A stretch of 6,206 nucleotides of DNA. Origin: Bacteroidota bacterium. Its GTDB lineage: Bacteria > Bacteroidota > Bacteroidia > Bacteroidales > UBA12481. The stretch spans positions 1 through 6,206 of the forward strand of contig JAUVKA010000251.1 in NCBI GenBank assembly GCA_030592205.1, given 5' to 3'. This document shows, piece by piece, positions 1 through 6,049 of this stretch. The translations under genes were made by a program, and so were the position numbers. The notes under the pieces are model-generated. The model was not told the DNA's origin, ran no database searches, and saw only the letters and a list, made by a program, of their open reading frames with translations. Positions within the stretch are counted from its first letter, which is position 1, and every line of letters begins with the position of its first letter.

Positions 1-1128
1 ATTCTGATGATCAAGGTCAACTAGATTAATCCACGGATACTTATCCTTTTCAAGAAACTTTTCTAATCTGTCTGTGTTTTTTATCTCAGCAGCAACTCCA
101 ATAACAGTAAACCCTTTATCATGAAACTCCTCATAGACTGGTATCATGGAGCGACTTGTTGCAATGCATGGTCCACACCAAGTAGCCCACAGATCAATAA
201 GAGCAATTTTCCCTACAATTACACTTGATGCTCTTATTATATTACCATTCAAATCAGGAGCTTCAAAGTCAATGTATTTTCCACCAATTTTTAATGTGGA
301 CTCAGCGTATAGCATGTCATTAACCAATTTGGTATAGGGGTGATTTGTGAATTTACCGGTAAAGGTCTGATATTGTAACTGTATTTCCTCTAGATCCAAG
401 TATTTGTTGTGGGAAAATCCCTGTATATCCCTAAGTAAAAAATAGTAAGATAGAATTGTTGTATGTTTACTTATGTAATCATATCTCCATTTATAACCTT
501 CCTGATAAATTGAATCCTCAATTTTTTGAATAGCAGCTGCTTTTTCGCTTAGGTACAAATTAACCTCTTTTAGGGCTTCAATATTTCTATATATTTTGCC
601 CTGATCAACTCTGTCAGCGGTATTTCTCAATTGTTCCCAAAGAATATTTGCAGTATCAGAAAAATAAGTGTCATTTTCGAACATTCTACTTGTGCTATCT
701 GAAAAAGGTTTTGCTTTTCCAACAAATAACTTTCTGTATTTGTCCATATAATTCTTATAGCTACGATTGAGTTTTCCACCTTTGATCTCTGTAGATAAAT
801 AGTCTTCAGAAATTGAAATTTCAATTGTACCATTAGTTGGGAAAAAAGTATATGGTCGCCATGCTCCTTGCTCCATTTCCTCCTTGAATACTAATTCTTG
901 TGCCTCAATATCTTCAAATTCAAATGTATATTCAAATTGGCTGTCAACAATAGGAATATATGTTTCTGCAAACCGTAGGTCCTCATGTGTTTTTTGCAGA
1001 ATAAATTGTTTGTGATCTAAACCACTAATCTTTCCTTTAATGGTGCAAGTTTTTGTTTGGTTGTCACAGGAAATATAAAAAATAGTAAAGACAGCCAGTA
1101 AAATGAATTTTATATTATTATGCTTCAT
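1..1128 (-). CDS. TlpA-family thiol-disulfide reductase lipoprotein with DUF4369-like N-terminus (C-terminus beyond window edge)
   Basis: The reading frame is open without a stop from the ATG at 1128-1126 to base 1, giving 376 codons; the stop codon lies outside the window. The N-terminus is a lipoprotein signal: Lys-His, a hydrophobic stretch, then Tyr-Ile-Ser-Cys with Cys at residue 21. Residues about 25-110 are beta-rich and resemble DUF4369, which often precedes thioredoxin domains in Bacteroidota. Residues about 115-250 are charged and probably helical. The thioredoxin fold follows, with WATWCGPC at residues 314-321 (the redox pair is Cys318 and Cys321, at 177-166). The family reduces or exchanges disulfides in exported proteins; this one should be membrane-anchored facing the periplasm. 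The cis-proline part of the fold is missing only because the window ends. No Shine-Dalgarno sequence precedes the start. An imperfect -7-like box (AATATTTG, 1187-1194) lies about 60 bases upstream. The fold call is firm; the partner protein is unknown. Confidence 0.93.
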   Translation of the reverse strand, partial: MKHNNIKFILLAVFTIFYISCDNQTKTCTIKGKISGLDHKQFILQKTHEDLRFAETYIPIVDSQFEYTFEFEDIEAQELVFKEEMEQGAWRPYTFFPTNGTIEISISEDYLSTEIKGGKLNRSYKNYMDKYRKLFVGKAKPFSDSTSRMFENDTYFSDTANILWEQLRNTADRVDQGKIYRNIEALKEVNLYLSEKAAAIQKIEDSIYQEGYKWRYDYISKHTTILSYYFLLRDIQGFSHNKYLDLEEIQLQYQTFTGKFTNHPYTKLVNDMLYAESTLKIGGKYIDFEAPDLNGNIIRASSVIVGKIALIDLWATWCGPCIATSRSMIPVYEEFHDKGFTVIGVAAEIKNTDRLEKFLEKDKYPWINLVDLDHQN

Positions 1129-1212
1129 GCTATATTAGGTTAGGTAATTGCTTTGTATTTAAACGCTTAAGATAGCCTTTTATTATCAAATATTATTCCT
1201 GTCGTAGAATTT

Positions 1213-1255
1213 ACAGACACTTTTCTACATGCTTTTTAGGGGGATAAGTGTCTGT
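1213..1255. repeat. 43-bp hairpin repeat, copy 1
   Basis: A perfect 10-bp inverted repeat, ACAGACACTT (1213-1222) and AAGTGTCTGT (1246-1255), encloses a 23-base loop containing a CTTTTTAGGGG core. A second copy in the same orientation lies at 2665-2707; 37 of the 41 inner bases match, and the loop is as conserved as the stems. The copies bracket the two plus-strand genes. This copy is 85 bases upstream of the TlpA start codon. It could be a REP-like palindrome, a remnant of a mobile-element end, or a structured RNA element. The repeat itself is certain; its nature is not. Confidence 0.85.
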
Positions 1256-1270
1256 TGATCACCAAGTGAT

Positions 1271-1309
1271 CACTTTCCTCATAATCATAGTGAGGAAGGT
1301 GTTCTTTTT
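1271..1309 (+). terminator. Rho-independent terminator-like hairpin with T-tract
   Basis: An 11-bp stem, CACTTTCCTCA (1271-1281) with TGAGGAAGGTG (1291-1301), contains one G-U pair in the plus-strand RNA. The loop is 9 bases, and the T-rich run TTCTTTTT (1302-1309) follows directly. The G-U pair and the T-run both favour plus-strand transcription. No plus-strand coding sequence lies upstream, since 1-1128 runs the other way. The terminator would therefore end a non-coding transcript starting in 1129-1270, or act in the leader of the gene at 1417. A small palindromic hairpin (GATCAC, CAA, GTGATC at 1257-1271) abuts its 5' side and shares base 1271. Confidence 0.6.
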
Positions 1310-1351
1310 AAATCTTGATATCTATTCACTTGGGGGTCTTTGAAAAACCAA

Positions 1352-1382
1352 TTGCTAATTACATGCAGATTTAATACATTTA
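1352..1382 (+). promoter_or_regulatory. Possible Bacteroidota-type promoter for the 1417 gene
   Basis: A TTG at 1352-1354 stands 20 bases before TACATTTA at 1375-1382, which matches five of the six fixed bases of the Bacteroidota -7 box TAnnTTTG. Transcription would start near 1388, giving a leader of about 30 bases. In A+T-rich DNA such a match can arise by chance. If it is real, the hairpins at 1213-1309 are not part of this mRNA. Confidence 0.35.
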
Positions 1383-1416
1383 CATTGTTCCCTACCTGAT
1401 GAATTAAACAAGAATT

Positions 1417-2082
1417 ATGAAATTTAGACATAGTTTATTGTCCTTTTTGATGGGGATGTTTCTCATGTATATCGCTGGAACAAATGCTGTGTTATGCCAA
1501 AGTATAAGTTTTCAGGGGCTATATTCTGAAAGCAGTTACTCAAAATACTTAAAGTCTGCTGGTTATTCTTTTGCTTATGAGAGAGAAACACCCAAAGGTA
1601 ATTCCATGATATTTTCTGTATCCCATGAGATGTATGGAAGTCCATATGAATATCAATATAGTCCAACAGGCAATCCCTCAGATTTGTGGTATCAGGAAAT
1701 TAATCCTTTCAATCATAGGCTAAAGCTTGGTACTGACTTAGGTTTTAGGATAATAAATTTGTCCAGATTCTCCCTTTATTTTGGACCTACATTTAGTTTT
1801 AATTTCTTCTTTCTAAATGAGGAAGTAAAAACCAGTCATGAATCACTGGAAAGTCCAAGGCATAATGTTGACAATGAAGTATTCCCAGGAAAATTTGGCT
1901 TTGGGATGTTCATGAGATTGAAGGTTTCATCTCTTAAATTTCAAAATTACTCTTTTATCTTTGATGTTACCCCTGAGTTATCAGTGTTTAATCATATGTT
2001 TGCCAGAGGCAGTTATTATCCTGGAGCTGTTGGGTGGCTAAATTTTAAAGCTGGAATTTCTTACAGTTTAAAAGAGAAGTAG
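1417..2082 (+). CDS. Small exported protein, probable outer-membrane beta-barrel, function unknown
   Basis: The 221-residue product starts with a signal peptide: Lys2 and Arg4, a hydrophobic core at about residues 7-20, then a likely cleavage after Thr-Asn-Ala (residue 24) or a few residues later. Cys27 follows Val-Leu, which is a poor lipobox, so signal peptidase I processing is favoured. The mature part has short strands with alternating aromatic and polar residues, at about 48-57, 62-71, 99-113, 117-132, 157-172, 175-191 and 204-218, separated by polar Gly/Ser/Asn loops. It ends in a strand-like segment before Lys-Glu-Lys. The size and pattern fit an eight-stranded outer-membrane barrel of the type common in Bacteroidota. 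I do not recognise a named family. The ATG has no Shine-Dalgarno sequence but an A-rich leader. The lipoprotein gene 112 bases downstream on the same strand may be co-transcribed. Confidence 0.8.
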   Translation: MKFRHSLLSFLMGMFLMYIAGTNAVLCQSISFQGLYSESSYSKYLKSAGYSFAYERETPKGNSMIFSVSHEMYGSPYEYQYSPTGNPSDLWYQEINPFNHRLKLGTDLGFRIINLSRFSLYFGPTFSFNFFFLNEEVKTSHESLESPRHNVDNEVFPGKFGFGMFMRLKVSSLKFQNYSFIFDVTPELSVFNHMFARGSYYPGAVGWLNFKAGISYSLKEK

Positions 2083-2194
2083 TTAATTTATTTACAGTAG
2101 GATGAGAACTTTTATTTATAGGATTATATTTTTTTGTTGACCAGCAATATAGTTCAGCAACAATTGTTCCGCACAAATAAAAGCTAAACCAATT

Positions 2195-2653
2195 ATGAGT
2201 AAAAAGTCTGTTCTGTTCAAAACAAAGCTGGTAATACTGCTTTTTGTTATTATTGGATGCTGTAAAGAAGAACCACCTATTGTTGTTGATCCTATTGTTG
2301 GTACGTGGAATACAGTTTTTATTGACTCAGGGGGGATTCCTGTCTATAAAGAAATTGTGTACCTTCCAATTGACACATTAGACATAGAAGGTACTTGGAC
2401 TTTTAACAAGGATGGTTCAGGAAATATTAAAGGATCAATAGATCAGCTTACTGGTGGAATTGAGCATTTTACTTGGGTAGTTAACGATTCTTTACAGAAG
2501 TTATTTATTATCTCTTTGAGTGATTTGACATATGGTCTTATCCAAAAGCTTGATACTGATTCTCTGTGCTTTTATTTCAAGGAGTGGAAATTCAATCAAA
2601 TCTATACTGGAAATCAGATCTATTACAACATAAAGCTCGCAAAAGCAAAATAA
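2195..2653 (+). CDS. Small lipocalin-like lipoprotein, probably surface-exposed, function unknown
   Basis: The 152-residue product has a basic start (Lys3, Lys4, Lys9, Lys11), a hydrophobic core at residues 12-20 and the lipobox Ile-Ile-Gly-Cys with Cys22 as the lipidated residue. Cys-Lys-Glu-Glu-Pro-Pro follows. A Lys plus acidic pair just after the lipidated Cys resembles the lipoprotein export signal described in Capnocytophaga, so display on the outer surface is inferred. The body has Val-Gly-Thr-Trp-Asn (35-39) and Gly-Thr-Trp-Thr-Phe plus a Lys-Asp-Gly-Ser-Gly turn (66-76), the pattern of Bacteroidota lipocalin-like lipoproteins, which are short beta-barrels opening with an invariant-looking GTW. 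Ligand and role are unknown. The ATG follows an A-rich leader without a Shine-Dalgarno sequence. Copy 2 of the 43-bp hairpin repeat begins 12 bases after the stop. Confidence 0.8.
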   Translation: MSKKSVLFKTKLVILLFVIIGCCKEEPPIVVDPIVGTWNTVFIDSGGIPVYKEIVYLPIDTLDIEGTWTFNKDGSGNIKGSIDQLTGGIEHFTWVVNDSLQKLFIISLSDLTYGLIQKLDTDSLCFYFKEWKFNQIYTGNQIYYNIKLAKAK

Positions 2654-2664
2654 AAGTACATCTT

Positions 2665-2707
2665 GCAGACACTTTTCTACTTGCTTTTTAGGGGTATATG
2701 TGTCCGG
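2665..2707. repeat. 43-bp hairpin repeat, copy 2
   Basis: Second copy of the element at 1213-1255, in the same orientation. The differences among the 41 inner bases are at 2681, 2695, 2699 and 2705. The outer stem is weakened: C2705 faces A2667 as a mismatch in plus-strand RNA but as a G-U pair in minus-strand RNA, and T2699 no longer pairs with T2673. It starts 12 bases beyond the lipoprotein stop codon and has no T-tract, so it is not a standard intrinsic terminator, though it could protect an mRNA 3' end. Confidence 0.8.
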
Positions 2708-2765
2708 TAGAACTGGTTATTCCCACATTATCATACTGACGAGTCTTACGCAATATGCACGCTAC

Positions 2766-2804
2766 AAAAAGCGAAGCCCCTCAAGCGTGCGCTCTTGGGG
2801 CTTC
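2766..2804 (-). terminator. Intrinsic terminator of the tRNA-Asp gene
   Basis: On the minus strand an 8-bp G+C-rich stem, GAAGCCCC with GGGGCTTC (2804-2797 and 2780-2773), encloses a 16-base loop that can pair further. GC and then five T residues (complement of 2770-2766) follow. It begins 15 bases after the tRNA 3' end. The plus-strand side lacks a clean T-run, so it is mainly a minus-strand terminator, but it may also slow transcripts arriving from the lipoprotein gene. Confidence 0.8.
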
Positions 2805-2818
2805 TTCTCCTCTACTCG

Positions 2819-2892
2819 CGGTCACGACGAGACTCGAACTCGCGACCTCCGGCGTGACAGGCCGGCATTCTAACCAACTGAACTACATGACC
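2819..2892 (-). tRNA. tRNA-Asp (anticodon GTC)
   Basis: A complete 74-base cloverleaf is present. The acceptor stem GGTCATG pairs with CGTGACC through one T-G pair. The D stem is GTTC with GAAT, and the D loop carries GGTT. The anticodon stem CCGGC pairs with GCCGG around the loop CTGTCAC, giving anticodon GTC. The five-base variable region is AGGTC. The T stem GCGAG pairs with CTCGT around TTCGAGT, and G is the discriminator base. The next genomic bases are CGA, so the 3' CCA is not encoded and must be added by tRNA nucleotidyltransferase. The gene has its own promoter and terminator, so it is a single-gene transcription unit. Confidence 0.97.
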
Positions 2893-2907
2893 AGTATTCG
2901 AAGACTG

Positions 2908-2937
2908 CAAAAATAGCTAATTTTTTTATTATTTAAA
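2908..2937 (-). promoter_or_regulatory. Bacteroidota-type promoter of tRNA-Asp
   Basis: Reading the minus strand, TATTTTTG (2915-2908) is an exact match to the Bacteroidota -7 consensus TAnnTTTG. TTTA (2937-2934) lies 18 bases upstream, close to the -33 TTTG in sequence and position. The tRNA 5' end is 15 bases beyond the -7 box, leaving a short leader for RNase P to remove. The A/T-only spacer is typical of strong promoters of this class. Confidence 0.75.
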
Positions 2938-3021
2938 TGATTTAGGTTAATTTTTTACCTTTATCTGTCTCCCTTTTTCAAAGCAGCCCTTCGGCTTCTA
3001 TTTATCTTCCTGATTGCTATC

Positions 3022-3062
3022 ATCCCGAGGCATTCCGATACGCTAACGCTATCGATCGGGAT
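3022..3062. repeat. REP-like imperfect inverted repeat
   Basis: A perfect 7-bp outer arm, ATCCCGA (3022-3028) with TCGGGAT (3056-3062), encloses an inner 5-bp arm CGATA (3036-3040) with TATCG (3050-3054). It lies in the spacer left of the phosphoesterase gene, on its 3' side, and is richer in G+C than its surroundings. No T-run follows on either strand, so a plain intrinsic terminator is unlikely. It resembles dispersed extragenic palindromes; only one copy is in this window. The rest of the 258-base spacer between the tRNA and 3151 holds the tRNA promoter, a weak hairpin near 2982-2999 and the heptamer repeat; I see no gene in it. Confidence 0.5.
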
Positions 3063-3121
3063 TTCGTAAACTCAATAAGCACGGGGCAATAATCCTTACT
3101 CCTTTCTGCCTTGTTCCCTAC

Positions 3122-3149
3122 TTGAGCCTTGAGCCTTGAGCCTTGAGCC
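3122..3149. repeat. Four tandem copies of heptamer TTGAGCC
   Basis: Four perfect, uninterrupted copies of TTGAGCC (GGCTCAA on the minus strand) start at 3122, 3129, 3136 and 3143. The array ends one base before the complement of the phosphoesterase stop codon at 3151-3153, so it lies at the very start of that gene's 3' untranslated region. A seven-base unit can gain or lose copies by replication slippage, but being beyond the stop it would not change the protein. Confidence 0.95.
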
Positions 3150-3150
3150 T

Positions 3151-5928
3151 TTATTTGTTCTCCTTCCTCCATTCATCCAACTCCTTGCTCTCCCTCAGCA
3201 TATCTTCAATCTTATCAATCTCGGGTGAGTCTTCCAGAGCTTTCCAATCAAAATTTTCATCGAAGGGATCAAGGGCTTTTTGCGGATCAAATACCCTTGG
3301 ATCTACGGCCACAGCCTTGTAAGGCGAAAAGTCCGGTTCATTAGTGAAGAAATCCGCTAAATCATTGGCACCGCTATCATAAAGATTCAAATTTGGAATC
3401 CCCAGGATATTCCAAAAGGTCTTAAAAATACTGCCAAAGCTATAGTGCTGATGCGACACATAATTTCTTTTCACATAGGGCGAGATTACTAACAGTATAC
3501 TACGATGAGCATCAATATGATCTATCCCTCCCTGGGCATCATCTTCTGTAATTACGATCATCATATTTTCCCAATATGGTGTATGTGAAAGGAATTCAAC
3601 CAATCGTCCTGTTGCCAGATCATTATCCATCATATAGCTTTCTCTGAACGGATATCCTGCTTCAGGCCGATCGCCGGCTCCATGATCATTTGGTACAATA
3701 ACTGTTAGCAGCTGAGGAAGCTCCTCTTTGCCATCTGCCCAACGGTCGTTGTACTCTCTGATAAACATATCTATCCTGAACTGATCAGGGATAGCCATGT
3801 TATATGTTGGGTACAATTTCGATGTTTTATCATATAGAGGTGTCGGCATTGGATAATTAGCAATATGCTTGATACCGGTGTATTTATATTCTTGCTTATA
3901 AGAACCGGGCTCAAACATCGTTCCAAATCCAAAATTAAATAGTGAAATACCATGCCGTTCCAAATGATCCCACATTGATCCTGCTTCATTGTAATCCTCA
4001 GGATAAATAGCACCGGCTGAACCTGTAAAACTGAGTGCACCGGGAGCCTTAGAATTTGCACGGTATGAACGATTTCCTCCATAATTAGCCGGTGTGGTTG
4101 CTTCAACCCATTCATTTGGATATGTATTTGCAAGCCATCGATGTCCATCCGCTGACACATCAGAATCCACATAGAAATTATCTGATATTCCAAAACGAGC
4201 AGCCAAAGCCAGATGGTTTGGTGTAACAGTTATATCCTGGATGGCTTCACCATAAGGATTATGGATATCAACATGCATTCCATACCTGGCAATTGTGGGA
4301 TCACCTTTTCCTCCCGGAACCTGCCCGTAGATTTCATCATATGTTCGGTTCTCTTTGGAAATAAAAATGATATGTTTTATGGGTGATTGCTTTTGTCCTC
4401 CAAAGAGTGGAACAGGATTATCATTTCTCCAGTCCAGACTTTCATCATCTACTCTCACGAATTTGAAGTTGTTACTAAGCACCCTGGCTGAGTGTTCTTT
4501 TAGCTGTCTGTCAGATGGCACCGGGATTACTGAAACCGATCCTTTCATCAGGCTACCAATGTAACTGCCCTCCGGTCCCCGCTTGAATGTCGCACCTCCA
4601 TTAGGACCACTTCCAAATCCTTTAGCATTAGCCACAATCAGATTTTGGCCATCAGGGGTAACAGCCAGTTTTGAAGGAAACCAACCGGCAGGAATATGGC
4701 CAATCAGTTTTAGATCAGGTATATCTATTACACCAATTGCATTTATTCCTGATTCAGCAACAAAAAGTGTTTTTTGATCAGGAGAGACTGCAAGACCGAA
4801 AGGTATCTTACCGCGAAATTTATCAACCCTCGGGTCAAGATGTAATGGAATTGTTGCAACCACTGTATCTACCTTTGGATCTATTACAGATATATTATCA
4901 TTGCTCCCATTGCTGACAAATACATATCTATCAGTAGCCACTAGCGAATTAGGACTGGCTCCACCCACTGCCGGAATATCTTCAACCATATCACCTATCA
5001 GGTATCCTGTCTTGGTTTTGGCAACTACCTTCGGTCCACCTTCTGCTTTCAGATCAATTGTCCAAACAGAAAATGACTCAGGTACATTGGGATCTCCTAA
5101 GCCGGGTATATTCACAGAGTCATTATGTATTCCATCCCTGGCCTCAGGAGTATTATAAGCAAAAGCAGGATAATCCAAAGCCGTTTCATCAAGACTGTCG
5201 GGATTTAAGCTGGCTACACGGGAGTATTCAAACATACCAACATTTGCCACATAAACTCTTGACTCATCAGGTGATAAGCAAATTCCGAAGGGATATCTAC
5301 CAGTTGGAACCCTGTTTAGCACTTCTTCCCTTTCAATATCAATCTCCAGCATAATGAAATTAATCTGATCAACTACATAAAGCCTGGTTCCCGCCTTATT
5401 AATTTTCAGATCCCCAAGATATCCATGTCTGTAATCAACTCCATTTTCAAGTGCCATACAATCAATAAAACCTTTAGACTTGCCAGTCTCACTTTCAAAC
5501 ATATATATACAATTCTCCTGTCCACCTGCTGCATAAAGTATTTGATTATCCGGGGAGATAGCAATTCCCATAAATACTGAGGCAAGTACTCCCCTATCTG
5601 TTGCACTCCCCTCAGGAATCTGTCTGATTTGAGGATCACCTGTATGTATATCCTTTAGAATACTCAATGATAATGGACTGGTTCCTGAATTGGCTGTAAC
5701 TGCAATTGAACCATCCAGGCTCAAAGCAAGTCCAAATGGATGAGGCGCCACCCTGTAAGTTTTACCAGCCGGTTGAACTAATCTTCCATTTGGAATTACT
5801 GAGATTCCAACCGTATCCATCAGGCAATAATCATCGCCAGCAGGAGACATAGCAATCCAGTATTCATTGCTGCCATTTGAACAGCTCATTAGTAATGCTA
5901 AAGCCAGAATTGTAAGTGCGTTTTTCAT
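3151..5928 (-). CDS. Bifunctional YncE-type beta-propeller / alkaline-acid phosphatase superfamily lipoprotein
   Basis: The 925-residue product has a lipoprotein signal ending Leu-Met-Ser-Cys, with Cys16 lipidated. Residues about 25-480 form a YncE/YVTN-type beta-propeller. Recurrent units of the form proline-Phe-Gly-x-x-x-Ser-x-Asp followed by a Tyr/Phe-Val-x-Asn or similar strand occur near 63-80, 119-134, 172-187, 212-230, 324-350, 376-402 and 417-434. A phosphoesterase domain follows from about 515: Glu526-Asn527-Arg-Thr-Tyr-Asp531 is the metal-site motif of the phospholipase C/acid phosphatase family (PF04185-like). It is followed by an Asp-Gly-His-Arg-Trp segment (594-598), Asp748-His749, Glu795-Asp796-Asp797 and Asp803-His804 with His808. 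Known relatives are annotated as YncE family/alkaline phosphatase family fusions, and the length looks complete. It should hydrolyse a phosphate ester outside the inner membrane; the substrate is unknown. The tail from about 895 is highly charged. The ATG has no Shine-Dalgarno sequence. It appears to be transcribed alone. Confidence 0.93.
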   Translation of the reverse strand: MKNALTILALALLMSCSNGSNEYWIAMSPAGDDYCLMDTVGISVIPNGRLVQPAGKTYRVAPHPFGLALSLDGSIAVTANSGTSPLSLSILKDIHTGDPQIRQIPEGSATDRGVLASVFMGIAISPDNQILYAAGGQENCIYMFESETGKSKGFIDCMALENGVDYRHGYLGDLKINKAGTRLYVVDQINFIMLEIDIEREEVLNRVPTGRYPFGICLSPDESRVYVANVGMFEYSRVASLNPDSLDETALDYPAFAYNTPEARDGIHNDSVNIPGLGDPNVPESFSVWTIDLKAEGGPKVVAKTKTGYLIGDMVEDIPAVGGASPNSLVATDRYVFVSNGSNDNISVIDPKVDTVVATIPLHLDPRVDKFRGKIPFGLAVSPDQKTLFVAESGINAIGVIDIPDLKLIGHIPAGWFPSKLAVTPDGQNLIVANAKGFGSGPNGGATFKRGPEGSYIGSLMKGSVSVIPVPSDRQLKEHSARVLSNNFKFVRVDDESLDWRNDNPVPLFGGQKQSPIKHIIFISKENRTYDEIYGQVPGGKGDPTIARYGMHVDIHNPYGEAIQDITVTPNHLALAARFGISDNFYVDSDVSADGHRWLANTYPNEWVEATTPANYGGNRSYRANSKAPGALSFTGSAGAIYPEDYNEAGSMWDHLERHGISLFNFGFGTMFEPGSYKQEYKYTGIKHIANYPMPTPLYDKTSKLYPTYNMAIPDQFRIDMFIREYNDRWADGKEELPQLLTVIVPNDHGAGDRPEAGYPFRESYMMDNDLATGRLVEFLSHTPYWENMMIVITEDDAQGGIDHIDAHRSILLVISPYVKRNYVSHQHYSFGSIFKTFWNILGIPNLNLYDSGANDLADFFTNEPDFSPYKAVAVDPRVFDPQKALDPFDENFDWKALEDSPEIDKIEDMLRESKELDEWRKENK

Positions 5929-5950
5929 TGCGGAAACAGGATAAAAAAAG

Positions 5951-6002
5951 GGTTACAAAAAAAGTTACGTAAGGTTACGGAAAATAAGTTACGTAAAATT
6001 AC
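5951..6002. promoter_or_regulatory. Clustered GTTAC motifs with two TTACGTAA palindromes upstream of the phosphoesterase gene
   Basis: GTTAC begins at 5952, 5964, 5974 and 5988, and ATTAC at 5998, so the spacings are 10-14 bases, near one helical turn. Two imperfect tandem units are visible (5951-5972 and 5973-5996). Each starts with GGTTAC and ends with GTTACGTAA, whose TTACGTAA is an 8-bp perfect palindrome (5965-5972 and 5989-5996). The cluster begins 23 bases upstream of the start codon. This is the arrangement expected of a multi-site operator, which is an inference. A -7-like TAATTTTA on the minus strand (6001-5994) overlaps it, without a clear -33 partner. Confidence 0.5.
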
Positions 6003-6049
6003 AATTGAACAAGAACAAATCCGAAAATCCTTAGCAGATTGATAATTTG

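Noticed and set aside
146..337. Plus-strand 63-codon open frame near the left end
   Set aside because: It is antisense to the thioredoxin-fold region, including the WCGPC codons, so the minus-strand reading is the real one.
627..833. Minus-strand open frame of 68 codons
   Set aside because: It lies in another frame within the TlpA-family gene, which is open over the whole stretch and has clear motifs.
1495..1500. Cys27 of the barrel protein as a lipidated residue
   Set aside because: The preceding Ala-Val-Leu does not fit a lipobox, which needs a small residue just before the Cys; normal signal peptidase cleavage fits better.
2982..2999. Hairpin AGCC-CTTC-GGCT as a terminator of the phosphoesterase transcript
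   Set aside because: Only four contiguous pairs plus two beyond a mismatch, no T-run on the minus strand, and about 150 bases from the stop codon.
3771..4193. Minus-strand open frame of 140 codons
   Set aside because: It is nested out of frame inside the phosphoesterase domain, with a translation rich in Ile, Leu and His and no recognisable motif.
4355..5354. Several plus-strand open frames of 64-98 codons opposite the phosphoesterase gene
   Set aside because: They are antisense shadows of a well-supported long gene, overlap one another and have no motifs or start signals.
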